Program-made: the position numbers and the translations under genes | In this document: positions 1-7,459 of the stretch, piece by piece | Layout: the number at the start of each line of letters is the position of its first letter | How positions within the stretch are numbered: position 1 is the first letter of the stretch | Source: an uncultured Oscillospiraceae bacterium | GTDB lineage: Bacteria > Bacillota > Clostridia > Oscillospirales > Ruminococcaceae | Reading direction: 5' to 3' | Length of the DNA: 64,000 nt | Assembly (NCBI GenBank): GCA_910579125.1 | Contig: CAJTTH010000005.1 | Span: 1-64,000 of the forward strand | The notes under the pieces: model-generated | The model's database searches: none | Told to the model about the DNA's origin: nothing | What the model saw: only the letters and a program-made list of their open reading frames with translations

Positions 1-8
1 TCTTTACT

Positions 9-710
9 ATGATAAAGAAACTTCAGGCTCTCAGAGCCAAAAAGGGCTTTACGCTCGTTGAGTTGATCGTAGTTATCGCTATTATCGGCGTACTCGCTGC
101 GATCCTCGTTCCCACCATGATGGGCATGGTAACCAAGTCCAGAGTTACATCTGCTGACCAGACTGCTGCTTCTTTGAGAGACACAGTTACCACTTGGATG
201 ACTGAGCTGGAATCTAACGGCGGTGTGATCCCCACTAAGGAGACTGCTATTACAATCACTGGTAGCGGTAGTGCTGCTTCTGGTTGGACGATTAGCTTTG
301 AGGCTGCTGCAGCTGGCGGCGGTGCAGGCGGTATGGCAGGTGCTTTTGTAATGTCTAGTAGTGGCGACACTCCAAAGGGTGGTTCTGGTAATGCTTTCCA
401 AGCTGCAAATGATAAAGATGGTAACAAGGCTCGTGCAGCTCTTGCAAAGAAGTTTGCTGAAGATTACAACTTCAACAATACTATCAATGCTGTTGTAGTA
501 GTGGCTGACAGAAAGGTTGTTGGTGCTGCTTACTGTGATAATACAACAGTTGAACTTGCTACACTCAAGAGCACATTTACTGCTTCCGTTCTTCGTTCTG
601 GCGGATATGCATGGGACGGCAAGACCGACGGTATCCACTCTTCCGGTGCTATTATCGGTACTGCTCCCAAGCTGACTATGGAGAAGGCTACTTCTTCTTC
701 TGGTACCTAA
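9..710 (+). CDS. Type IV pilin-like protein (major-pilin candidate)
   Basis: Encodes 233 residues with a class III (prepilin) signal: a short basic leader, a cleavage site between Gly13 and Phe14 (KKGFTLVEL), the conserved Glu at mature position 5, and a hydrophobic helix through about residue 37. Family knowledge: a prepilin peptidase trims the leader and the helix packs into a pilus or pseudopilus. The body is rich in Ala, Gly, Ser and Thr, as in major pilins. Codons are strongly biased to T-ending forms (gct, ggt, act), unlike the next pilin, which fits high expression but is only suggestive. The start lies 8 bases from the window edge, so its ribosome site and any upstream pilus genes are not visible. 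No assembly ATPase is in the window. Confidence 0.88.
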   Translation: MIKKLQALRAKKGFTLVELIVVIAIIGVLAAILVPTMMGMVTKSRVTSADQTAASLRDTVTTWMTELESNGGVIPTKETAITITGSGSAASGWTISFEAAAAGGGAGGMAGAFVMSSSGDTPKGGSGNAFQAANDKDGNKARAALAKKFAEDYNFNNTINAVVVVADRKVVGAAYCDNTTVELATLKSTFTASVLRSGGYAWDGKTDGIHSSGAIIGTAPKLTMEKATSSSGT

Positions 711-757
711 TGGTACATTAATTGAAATCAAGCAATTGATTTACATCTAACACAATA

Positions 758-790
758 TTCCTCGGCGGCTCATACCGCCGAGGAATTAGT
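758..790 (+). terminator. Hairpin after the first pilin gene
   Basis: An 11-bp perfect inverted repeat (758-768 with 775-785) with a 6-base loop follows the stop codon by about 50 bases. The tail after it is T-rich but broken, so it may be a partial terminator or a 3' stabilising stem that separates the two pilin genes. Confidence 0.5.
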
Positions 791-872
791 GTTATTTTAA
801 AATCAGAACTTTTGTTTGTGCGCAAGCCCCCTTTCGCAGAAACAAGACTTTTGACACTCCAAGGAGGACTTT

Positions 873-1697
873 ATGATACAGATACTTCAAAGAGCGCGGA
901 GCAAAAAGGGCTTCACCATTATCGAGCTTGTTGTCGTTATCGCGATAATCGGCGTTCTCGCCGCGATAATCCTGCCCAACCTCAACAACCGCCGCGATCG
1001 CATAAACGACGCACGCTCGGCAGCCCGCGACTTCTACAACGCGGCACAGGCGGTTTTCACCAAGAACGCGATGTACGAAGCGCCGCTCAACCTCGCCTAC
1101 AAAACCGACCCCGATCTTGCCAAGAGCCAATATATCTGGTTCTACAGCAACGTAGGAGGTAACTATCCGCGCAACGCCGACGATCCTGCGGTTTCCGCAC
1201 CCGCGGCAGACGCAAAGCCCGAGGAAGTCAAGCTGTACATAGAAGCAGTCGCGAAAAACGGCGAGATCACCAATACTTATATGTCCTGCGACTTGACGAA
1301 GTTCTTCGGAAAAGCAACCGGAGTTGACACCGATTTCGGCAAAATATTTGCAGGCGATATCGAGACGCGCACCGAGCTGCACGACGGGTTCTACTATATT
1401 CAAGTAAGCTATGCGCCGATAATTATCGACGCGTCCGACCGCTCCAAGGACGAGCGGGGAATGGTTAAGGTTGACTGCGTTGCGTTTATGCCGCGCGAGC
1501 TGCCCGTATGCTCGGGTGATTTCACGACATTCACCAACGAGAACCTCTTCTTCGGCGATGATTTCGAGCTCGCCAACGGTGACATCTGCGGAACGTTCGG
1601 CGCATGGGATTCCGCGAACGGCAGCATGATGGGCTTTATGGGCACGACGCTCTTCCAGACGACGGCAGCGCCCGCGACCCCCGCCCCGACGACGTAA
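873..1697 (+). CDS. Type IV pilin-like protein
   Basis: Encodes 274 residues starting with the same prepilin layout as its neighbour: basic leader, Gly13-Phe14 cleavage site, Glu18 (mature +5), then a hydrophobic helix to about residue 36. A strong ribosome site (aaggagg, 861-867) fixes the ATG. The mature domain has Cys residues in the middle and near the end and a Thr/Pro/Ala-rich tail. It is longer than the first pilin and uses C/G-ending codons, so it is probably a minor pilin or pseudopilin rather than the main subunit. The pair may be remnants or the distal end of a pilus operon lying to the left. Confidence 0.85.
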   Translation: MIQILQRARSKKGFTIIELVVVIAIIGVLAAIILPNLNNRRDRINDARSAARDFYNAAQAVFTKNAMYEAPLNLAYKTDPDLAKSQYIWFYSNVGGNYPRNADDPAVSAPAADAKPEEVKLYIEAVAKNGEITNTYMSCDLTKFFGKATGVDTDFGKIFAGDIETRTELHDGFYYIQVSYAPIIIDASDRSKDERGMVKVDCVAFMPRELPVCSGDFTTFTNENLFFGDDFELANGDICGTFGAWDSANGSMMGFMGTTLFQTTAAPATPAPTT

Positions 1698-1731
1698 CGC
1701 GAAAAACGGCCGGCATTTTTTCAAAAAACAC

Positions 1732-1760
1732 TTGACAAATCTTTTTTATCGTGCTATAAT
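1732..1760 (+). promoter_or_regulatory. Sigma-A promoter of the antitoxin RNA
   Basis: TTGACA at 1732-1737 and TATAAT at 1755-1760 are separated by exactly 17 bases. No open reading frame follows before the terminator at 1815-1853, so the product is a short RNA of about 90 nt. Confidence 0.85.
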
Positions 1761-1775
1761 AAAAATGTAAATAGA

Positions 1776-1809
1776 AACGCTAGTATATTTACAATGGGTC
1801 ATGTATTCA
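1776..1809 (+). repeat. Direct repeats DRa/DRb, antitoxin copies
   Basis: The 10-mers aacgctagta (1776-1785) and catgtattca (1800-1809) are exact copies of 1936-1945 and 1953-1962. Order and orientation are the same, but the spacing differs (14 against 7 bases). Paired repeats of this kind are how par antitoxin RNA recognises toxin mRNA. Confidence 0.85.
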
Positions 1810-1814
1810 AAATT

Positions 1815-1853
1815 GTCCCCCCGACGTGCTGGTCGAGGGGACGTTTTGTTTTT
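1815..1853. terminator. Bidirectional terminator shared by toxin and antitoxin RNAs
   Basis: Eleven-base arms at 1815-1825 and 1832-1842 (one mismatch) enclose a 6-base loop. The plus strand is followed by gttttgttttt; the minus strand by aattttgaat. It therefore ends both convergent transcripts, as the shared terminator does in pAD1 par. Confidence 0.8.
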
Positions 1854-1868
1854 GCGGTGCTTGCCGTC

Positions 1869-1955
1869 TTACTTATCTCCGTCAAGCCACTTGCGGATCA
1901 ATTCAACGATCAGACCCGCTTCGACGGAAATCAATAACGCTAGTAAATGAGCCAT
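1869..1955 (-). CDS. Fst/Ldr-like type I toxin peptide (28 aa)
   Basis: The peptide begins MAHLLALLIS, has a hydrophobic helix up to about residue 20, then a charged tail RKWLDGDK. Spaced residues match the pAD1 toxin Fst as I remember it: Leu at 4 and 7, Ile at 9, the stretch G-L-x-x-E-x-I, and L-D near the end. Here the helix is one residue shorter and lacks the proline usual in Fst. Fst-family peptides insert into the membrane and disturb division and envelope integrity. The ribosome site agggggtg lies 6 bases before the ATG. A perfect sigma-A promoter, an SD-masking stem, a convergent antisense RNA and a shared terminator all surround it. It is too small for ordinary gene callers. Confidence 0.82.
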   Translation of the reverse strand: MAHLLALLISVEAGLIVELIRKWLDGDK

Positions 1956-1962
1956 GTATTCA
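1936..1962 (+). repeat. Direct repeats DRa/DRb, toxin copies
   Basis: aacgctagta (1936-1945) lies over toxin codons 4-7 and catgtattca (1953-1962) covers the start codon and the bases just upstream. They are the targets for the antitoxin copies at 1776-1809. Confidence 0.85.
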
Positions 1963-1990
1963 CCCCCTTCTCTTAAAGATGCTCGGGGTG
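1961..1990 (-). promoter_or_regulatory. Stem predicted to mask the toxin ribosome site
   Basis: In the toxin mRNA the 5' segment CACCCC (plus strand 1985-1990) is complementary to GGGGTG (1961-1966), which is the core of the Shine-Dalgarno sequence. A 5' helix that blocks ribosome entry is a known feature of fst mRNA. Confidence 0.6.
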
Positions 1991-2006
1991 TAAGTCCGGC
2001 AAGTAC

Positions 2007-2035
2007 ATTATACCATATAATTCAGCATTTGTCAA
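2007..2035 (-). promoter_or_regulatory. Sigma-A promoter of the toxin mRNA
   Basis: On the minus strand TTGACA (2030-2035) and TATAAT (2007-2012) are 17 bases apart. The start would be near 2000, giving a leader of about 45 nt and an mRNA of about 195 nt to the shared terminator, close to the roughly 210 nt of pAD1 RNA I. Confidence 0.85.
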
Positions 2036-2049
2036 TATTTACAAAAATT

Positions 2050-2072
2050 CGCCGCGCAAACGGCGATTTTTT
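2050..2072. terminator. Short hairpin insulating toxin locus from flagellar operon
   Basis: cgccg and cggcg flank a 6-base loop, followed by atttttt on the plus strand and aatttttg on the minus strand. It sits between the toxin promoter and the sigma-28 promoter and could act in both directions. The stem is only 5 bp. Confidence 0.45.
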
Positions 2073-2105
2073 GTGGCAATCAACACGAAAATTATCAAAT
2101 GAGGC

Positions 2106-2132
2106 TAAAGTTTCGGCTTGAGCTGCCGATAA
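2106..2132 (+). promoter_or_regulatory. Consensus sigma-28 (SigD/FliA) promoter of the flagellar operon
   Basis: TAAAGTTT (2106-2113), an 11-base spacer, and GCCGATAA (2125-2132) match the enterobacterial sigma-28 consensus at every position. The flgM ATG lies 60 bases downstream. The first gene encodes the anti-sigma factor for this same sigma factor, so the operon should be under negative feedback. Confidence 0.93.
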
Positions 2133-2192
2133 TATATATGTGGGTAAATTGCGCCCATTTACGAAAAACTACCATAAAAGGAGGCAGGCACT

Positions 2193-2459
2193 ATGGAAAT
2201 AAAGGGAATTAACGGAATTATTTCCACCTACAAAACAACAAAGGCACTTACGCCCAAAAAGTCAAGTGCCGCCGTTTCCGCTAAAAATAATACCGACAGA
2301 GTTGAGTTTGGGTTTGAAAAGACACTTGCTGCCGCGAAACTCGCGATTACGCAGGAGATCAACGCCGACGCCTCTCCGAGGGAGCTTGTTGAAGCGCAGA
2401 ACACGGCAGAACAGGGCTTGGCAAGCGCCGAGATCGCGGCGTTGATTTTCATGGGGTGA
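2193..2459 (+). CDS. flgM: Anti-sigma-28 factor FlgM
   Basis: The 88-residue protein has the FlgM plan: an N-terminal MEIKGINGI stretch, a disordered Lys/Ser-rich middle, a DRVEF segment near residue 35 and C-terminal amphipathic helices that in the family bind sigma-28. Family role: it holds SigD/FliA inactive until the hook is complete. A strong ribosome site (aaaggaggc) precedes the ATG. flgN begins 4 bases after the stop. Lead position behind a sigma-28 promoter is the usual arrangement. Confidence 0.88.
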   Translation: MEIKGINGIISTYKTTKALTPKKSSAAVSAKNNTDRVEFGFEKTLAAAKLAITQEINADASPRELVEAQNTAEQGLASAEIAALIFMG

Positions 2460-2463
2460 AGTT

Positions 2464-2946
2464 ATGGATAGAATGACCGCAAACGCAGTTGTGAAATGTC
2501 TTGAGATCGACGTCGATTTTTACAGGGAGCTTACCGTCTTCCTGATGAAAAAGCACACTAAGATACTCGCGGACGACCTCGAATGGCTTACCGATTCGCT
2601 TAACGACGAACAGGCTTTCCTTATGAAGAGCCGTTCGCTTGAGGATAAGCGAATGGAGCTTTTCAGAGGGTTGGGCATCGGCGGCAAAAAACTGAAAGAG
2701 CTTGTCGACGATGCTCCCGACGACTACAAACCGAAAATGTCGATGCTGTATAATCAGCTTACGGAACTGGTCGACAACATTACCGAACTGAACGCGCAGA
2801 CAACCGAGGTCGTCAAGCGCAAGCTGGACAACCAAAAGGAATTCGTGGTTCGGGCGGGCATTCTCGAAAAGCCCGAGACTTACAATAAAAACGCGTCAAA
2901 GGTCGCGGGCGGCCAGTCCGCCGCGCAGGTGATACGTCAAGTATAA
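2464..2946 (+). CDS. flgN: FlgN-family export chaperone
   Basis: A 160-residue, mostly helical protein with heptad-like Leu patterns through residues 10-120. Its place between flgM and flgK identifies it as FlgN, the chaperone that keeps the hook-filament junction proteins FlgK and FlgL export-competent. The sequence itself is poorly conserved in the family, so the call rests partly on synteny. The ribosome site ggggtga overlaps the end of flgM, suggesting translational coupling. Confidence 0.8.
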   Translation: MDRMTANAVVKCLEIDVDFYRELTVFLMKKHTKILADDLEWLTDSLNDEQAFLMKSRSLEDKRMELFRGLGIGGKKLKELVDDAPDDYKPKMSMLYNQLTELVDNITELNAQTTEVVKRKLDNQKEFVVRAGILEKPETYNKNASKVAGGQSAAQVIRQV

Positions 2947-2965
2947 GACTTTTAGGAGGAAAATT

Positions 2966-4555
2966 ATGCGCCCTACTTTTTTAGGCTTTGAAACTCAGAA
3001 GCGCACCTTGCAGATTGCACAGAAAAATCTTGATGTTACGGGAAACAATATCTCGAACATAAATACGCCGGGTTACACCAGACAGCGTGTCGACCTTTAT
3101 TCGATGTACGTTTCCGGAAACCGCTCGATGCGCTGGTCGTCTCCGACGAACAATCTCTCCATGCAGGGACAGGGCGTGAACGCCTACGGAGTGAGCCAGC
3201 TTCGCGATATCTTTATCGACAAGCGTTACCGTGAGAACGTCGCGGTCGAGGCGGAGACCTCCACAAAAATGAAGATACTCACCGATATAGAAGACGAGCT
3301 CGACAACTTCGAGTCGGACGGACTGCAATACCATGTTCAGCAGTTCTTCAACGCGCTTCAGGATTACTCGGTCGAGAAACCCGACAGCGCGGATGTTGCA
3401 AAGATAGTTACGAACACAGCGGTCAACCTTTGCCGCCTGCTGAACGATTACGATACTCAGCTTAAACAGATAGAAAGCACCTATGTCGGCGAGCTTACGG
3501 ACACGGTGGACTACATAAACAAGATTGTCGAGGAGATGAACGTGCTCAACGACAAGATTGCAAAGGAAAAAATTCACTACGCCGAGGAGTACGGTCCGAA
3601 CGAGCTTTACGATCAGATGAACCTTTATATCGACGAGCTGGCGACCTACGGAAACATTGAGTTCTGGCAGAACAGCAACGGCACTTATTCCGTTAAAATG
3701 GCGAATGTCGAGATACTCAACGGCGAGGAGTTCAAGACAAACCGCCTGATAATGAAGGATTATGAAACAAACGGCAGAGCGGTCGTTTTCTTTGAGAGCG
3801 GCGTTGACATGAACCTTACCTCCGGCGCACTCAAGGGTTACATTGATATGATCAACGGAAACGGCGTTTACGCGACGGGCGGTCAGAACAGCACTCACGG
3901 TATCGCCTATTTCAAGACGGCTGTTGACGAGTTCGCGCGGACGATCGCAAACGTGTTCAACACCGCGAACGGCGCAACCGATGACGCGTCGCGTATGATG
4001 TTTGCCCCGGACGTCGAGGGCGCACTGATAACTGCGGGAAATATCCACGTTGCCGACGCGTGGCAAGAGGATCCGACAATGATAGGTCAGGTTCGCATAT
4101 ACGACGAGCAAAGAGGAATTTACAGATACGGATTTGACGAGAAGAAAGACGACGTGTTCACGGGAGAGGGCGACGAGACCGACAAGGATAATACCTCGGA
4201 GAACAAAAACCTCCAAAACACCAACGTGCTTTATCTTATATCGCAGTTTAATAACAAAGCGCTTGAGTTCGGCAACTGCCACGACTTTAACGGCAGCGTA
4301 TACGAATACATCTCCTTTATCTCGAACAGGCTCGGTCAGACGATCAACTATGAGAACAGCCGCAACGAGACCGCAATGATGACGGTCGACGGTCTGCTGG
4401 ATGCGCGCGACGACATTTCGGGCGTTCAGATGGACGAAGAGGGTATCAATATGCTGAACTATCAGAAATGGTACAACGCCTCTTCAAGAATGGTGACGAC
4501 GCTTGACGATCTTCTTGACAAGCTCATTAACGGAACCGGCAGAGTCGGTCTGTAA
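2966..4555 (+). CDS. flgK: Flagellar hook-associated protein FlgK (HAP1)
   Basis: The 529-residue protein carries the flagellar rod/hook signature near residues 25-37 (TGNNISNINTPGY) and the C-terminal helix typical of FlgK (EEGINMLNYQKWYNASSRM). FlgK joins the hook to the filament. Length is normal for the family. The ribosome site taggagg is 8 bases upstream. The acidic variable middle (about residues 380-420) is surface-exposed in known structures. Confidence 0.95.
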   Translation: MRPTFLGFETQKRTLQIAQKNLDVTGNNISNINTPGYTRQRVDLYSMYVSGNRSMRWSSPTNNLSMQGQGVNAYGVSQLRDIFIDKRYRENVAVEAETSTKMKILTDIEDELDNFESDGLQYHVQQFFNALQDYSVEKPDSADVAKIVTNTAVNLCRLLNDYDTQLKQIESTYVGELTDTVDYINKIVEEMNVLNDKIAKEKIHYAEEYGPNELYDQMNLYIDELATYGNIEFWQNSNGTYSVKMANVEILNGEEFKTNRLIMKDYETNGRAVVFFESGVDMNLTSGALKGYIDMINGNGVYATGGQNSTHGIAYFKTAVDEFARTIANVFNTANGATDDASRMMFAPDVEGALITAGNIHVADAWQEDPTMIGQVRIYDEQRGIYRYGFDEKKDDVFTGEGDETDKDNTSENKNLQNTNVLYLISQFNNKALEFGNCHDFNGSVYEYISFISNRLGQTINYENSRNETAMMTVDGLLDARDDISGVQMDEEGINMLNYQKWYNASSRMVTTLDDLLDKLINGTGRVGL

Positions 4556-4575
4556 GATATGGAGGTAAACGACGT

Positions 4576-6795
4576 ATGAGAATTACAAACCCCACGATAC
4601 TCAGAGGTTATAACCGTGATCTTAACCGCCTGCTGACGCTTAAAAACCGCAGTGAGAAAAGAATCACATCAAACAGGAGCTTTTCAAGAGCTTCCGAGGC
4701 GCCCCTTTCGGCGGCAAAAGCGCTCAATGTAAGAAAGTCCATGTACCTATCCGCACAGTATAAGGAAAACCTTAAGACCGCGGATAAGTTCTACACCGAG
4801 GCGGAGACCTCGCTGATACAGGTGTCCGATAAAATGGCGCAGATACGCGAGACGATAATCGCGGCGTGCAACACCACAAAGGATACACAGGATTACGCGA
4901 TTTACGCACAGCAGCTTGAGACAAGCGCAAAGGAGCTGTGCGCGATATTCAACACCGATTCCGCCGAGCGATCTATTTTCGGCGGAGAGGGCGACGATCC
5001 CTCGCCGTTTGAGATAATCAACGATTCTTCGGGATTTGCCTCGACCGTTCTGTATCACGGCGTTCCTGTAAATGCTATGGATAACTACAGGAATTTCCCG
5101 TATTCCAAGGACGTTCTGATCGACATAGGCATTGGAATGGAAATGGATCAGCAGACGCAGGAGGTCGACCCTCAGTCTACTCTCCGCATTTCCTTTAACG
5201 GCGCAAAGGTTTCTGGCTGCGGCACGGAAAAGGGCGTTGCGGACGTCGACCTTTCCTCTATCAAGCCCAACAGAATATATTGTCTCGACGTGTATGCGGG
5301 TAATGTTAAGAAAACCATTGCGTTTCAGGCGCAGGCGGATCAAAAGGACACGATAGACGTGGTCAACTCCGCACTGGAGAACGCATTCAAAAAAGAGGTT
5401 GACGACGGACTTATAAAAATGCCGAAAATGGACGCGCAAGGAGTTATTTCCGTGCAGGACGGAATTTGCTGCGTAGTCAACAACGAGACCAAGAAAACCA
5501 TCAACAGACTTACCGTTATGAAGAACGGCGCGATAACGACCGAAAAGGTAAACCGCACCAACGTTGCGGAGAAGCTGGTTGTCGACAACGATTCGGGTTA
5601 TACCAATAAGTTCAAGATAAATTTTGACAATCTTAAAGAGGGACAGCAGTATACGATTGATGTGACTGTTGGCGACAAGGACCCCGTGACTATAGTGTTT
5701 ACGGCGGGTACAGGCGACGACGCTGCGGCGCGTGAGGATGCGACGATAAAGAATATTCAAGCGGCGCTTGATAGTGCTTTTGGCGATGATCCAAAGGTTA
5801 CGATTTCCGAAAGCGAAGCGACAAGGGGTATTTTCAGCACAGAGGGCAGTACGGTAAATGTTGCTGTTAAAAACGAGCCTATCAACTCCGACGATCCCCT
5901 CAGTCCTAAGATTACAGGTACGAGTACCATGAAGTACAACCCCGACAGCTTTAAGGCGGGTACATACAGCTTTAAAATTCCGGGCGTTGCTAATCCTGTC
6001 GAGGTAACTCTTGCCGACGGCGATAAGATTAACGAGAAATTCAACGCGGCTGCCGGCGATTACACAATGAGTACGACGGGAATCATCACTAAAAAAGACG
6101 GTTCTTCCATAACCGGCATTGTCTGCACAAACACCGCGGACAATTCGACCGTATCCTCCTCGCACAAGGTCGACTACACGCTCGATTTGAACGGCATGGC
6201 AGAGGGCAAAGAGTATGGTTTCAAGGTGGTTTACGGCAATACGGTTAAGGACATCGTCTTCACGGCGGGTGCGGATGCCACAGCTACAAAGGCAAATCTT
6301 GATACGGCTCTTGAAGAGGCATTCGGAGCGGGTGCGATTAAAACCAACGAAGCAAACGGCGTTGTATCCTTTGAAAGCGACAATGACAAGAAGAGCATAG
6401 CTATTGCAACAAAGATCAGTTCAAAAGAAAATAAAATCGTTGAGAGAGAGCGTATCTATTCTAACAATTACATTCAGCTTACGCTCGATGCGGCAAGAGC
6501 GCTGAGAAACGGCGACATAGATTACGCTAACGGCTGCATAGACAGAATAGTAAGCGCAAACGAAAATCTGTTGGTAGAGATTGCGGATCTCGGCTGCAAC
6601 GAGGAGTTTATCAGCTTCAACCTTGACAGAATTACGACGAGAGAGGAGAATCTGGCAGAGCGCCAGAACGATCTCGAGGTCGTTGACGCGAAGAAAGAGA
6701 TAACTCTCTGGAAAACCTATGAGGCATTGTACAACGCTTGTCTGCAAATGTCCAGCTCGGTAGTACCGAACAGCATTTTCAACTACATAAGCTGA
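4576..6795 (+). CDS. flgL: Flagellar hook-associated protein FlgL (HAP3), enlarged
   Basis: N- and C-terminal helical regions match FlgL (start MRITNPTILRGYNRDL; C-terminal part from about residue 630). At 739 residues it is more than twice the usual length of about 300. The extra mass lies at about residues 200-620 and contains at least three copies of a module with the pattern Y-x-h-x-V-x-x-G, then I-x-F-x-A, then an ALexAFG-type helix (about 231-280, 356-400 and 544-590). A related module occurs in the FliD below. The insert would project from the hook-filament junction and may be a glycosylated or adhesive surface. Confidence 0.92.
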   Translation: MRITNPTILRGYNRDLNRLLTLKNRSEKRITSNRSFSRASEAPLSAAKALNVRKSMYLSAQYKENLKTADKFYTEAETSLIQVSDKMAQIRETIIAACNTTKDTQDYAIYAQQLETSAKELCAIFNTDSAERSIFGGEGDDPSPFEIINDSSGFASTVLYHGVPVNAMDNYRNFPYSKDVLIDIGIGMEMDQQTQEVDPQSTLRISFNGAKVSGCGTEKGVADVDLSSIKPNRIYCLDVYAGNVKKTIAFQAQADQKDTIDVVNSALENAFKKEVDDGLIKMPKMDAQGVISVQDGICCVVNNETKKTINRLTVMKNGAITTEKVNRTNVAEKLVVDNDSGYTNKFKINFDNLKEGQQYTIDVTVGDKDPVTIVFTAGTGDDAAAREDATIKNIQAALDSAFGDDPKVTISESEATRGIFSTEGSTVNVAVKNEPINSDDPLSPKITGTSTMKYNPDSFKAGTYSFKIPGVANPVEVTLADGDKINEKFNAAAGDYTMSTTGIITKKDGSSITGIVCTNTADNSTVSSSHKVDYTLDLNGMAEGKEYGFKVVYGNTVKDIVFTAGADATATKANLDTALEEAFGAGAIKTNEANGVVSFESDNDKKSIAIATKISSKENKIVERERIYSNNYIQLTLDAARALRNGDIDYANGCIDRIVSANENLLVEIADLGCNEEFISFNLDRITTREENLAERQNDLEVVDAKKEITLWKTYEALYNACLQMSSSVVPNSIFNYIS

Positions 6796-6830
6796 GTACA
6801 GATAATATTATTACACAGGAGGTGTTTTAA

Positions 6831-7454
6831 TTGATTCCGAATTTGCTTCAGATAACGACGATCCCGATAAAAATAGAGATCAAGGTGACAAACGCGAAGT
6901 TTGAGCATTCCGAGGATTATACCCAGCCAAAGGTAAATATCAAGACAACAAACGGCGGATATGTTATGCAGGCAGAACCGCTCAAGCTGAATATTGATAC
7001 TTATCAGGCGAGAAAAAGTCTGGGCTACGGAAATATGACCGATGGGGATATGCTCGCGCAGAAAGCACAGGATGGCTTTACAATAGCGTTTCAGGGTACT
7101 GCAAAGGTGGCAGCCGAGGGAGATCAGCTCGCACGGGGAGCATCGCCGTCCGAGATCGCACTCAATAACGCGAGAGCGGGGGCTACAGTTCAGACGATTA
7201 TGGAGTTTCTGCCTAAAGAGGGAGCGGACATCACGTTTGACGCGGGTACGCTGAACATCGAGTATCAGATGGGCGAACAGGATATTGATTGGGATATTCA
7301 TCCCGATTCGCCGCTTGAGTTCATTCCCGGCAGTGTGGAGTTTATAGTCCGCGACAGACCGCGCGTTGAGATCGAGTATGTGGGCGATCCTCTCTACGTT
7401 CCGCCAAGCGCGAACCCGAATTATGAACCGCCTATACTTGATATTAAAGGTTGA
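6831..7454 (+). CDS. DUF6470 family protein (YviE-like)
   Basis: The 207-residue protein occupies the place of B. subtilis yviE between flgL and fliW and begins like that family (MIPNLLQITTIPIKIEI). The ribosome site caggaggtg precedes a TTG start, which is kept because no in-frame ATG lies nearby. The sequence is beta-rich with a Pro-rich C-terminus. The function is not established in the family; association with flagellar assembly is by location. Confidence 0.8.
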   Translation: MIPNLLQITTIPIKIEIKVTNAKFEHSEDYTQPKVNIKTTNGGYVMQAEPLKLNIDTYQARKSLGYGNMTDGDMLAQKAQDGFTIAFQGTAKVAAEGDQLARGASPSEIALNNARAGATVQTIMEFLPKEGADITFDAGTLNIEYQMGEQDIDWDIHPDSPLEFIPGSVEFIVRDRPRVEIEYVGDPLYVPPSANPNYEPPILDIKG

Positions 7455-7459
7455 ATGAT

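Larger units (their letters stand above)
1767..1855 (+). ncRNA. Candidate antitoxin RNA (RNA II-like) of a par/Fst type I module
   Basis: The predicted transcript starts about 7 bases after the -10 box and ends at the T-run after the hairpin at 1815-1842. It carries two short segments, 1776-1785 and 1800-1809, that repeat on the same strand at 1936-1945 and 1953-1962. The toxin gene is on the opposite strand there, so this RNA is complementary to the toxin start codon and codons 4-7. The two transcripts also overlap through the shared terminator. This matches the known geometry of RNA II and RNA I in the enterococcal pAD1 par locus. Size and ends are inferred. Confidence 0.75.

Noticed and set aside
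2981..4282. Long open frame antisense to flgK, and similar antisense frames over flgL, fliD, ppdK, yidC and the binding-protein gene
   Set aside because: They mirror strong genes on the other strand, lack ribosome sites and give no recognisable protein; they arise from codon bias.
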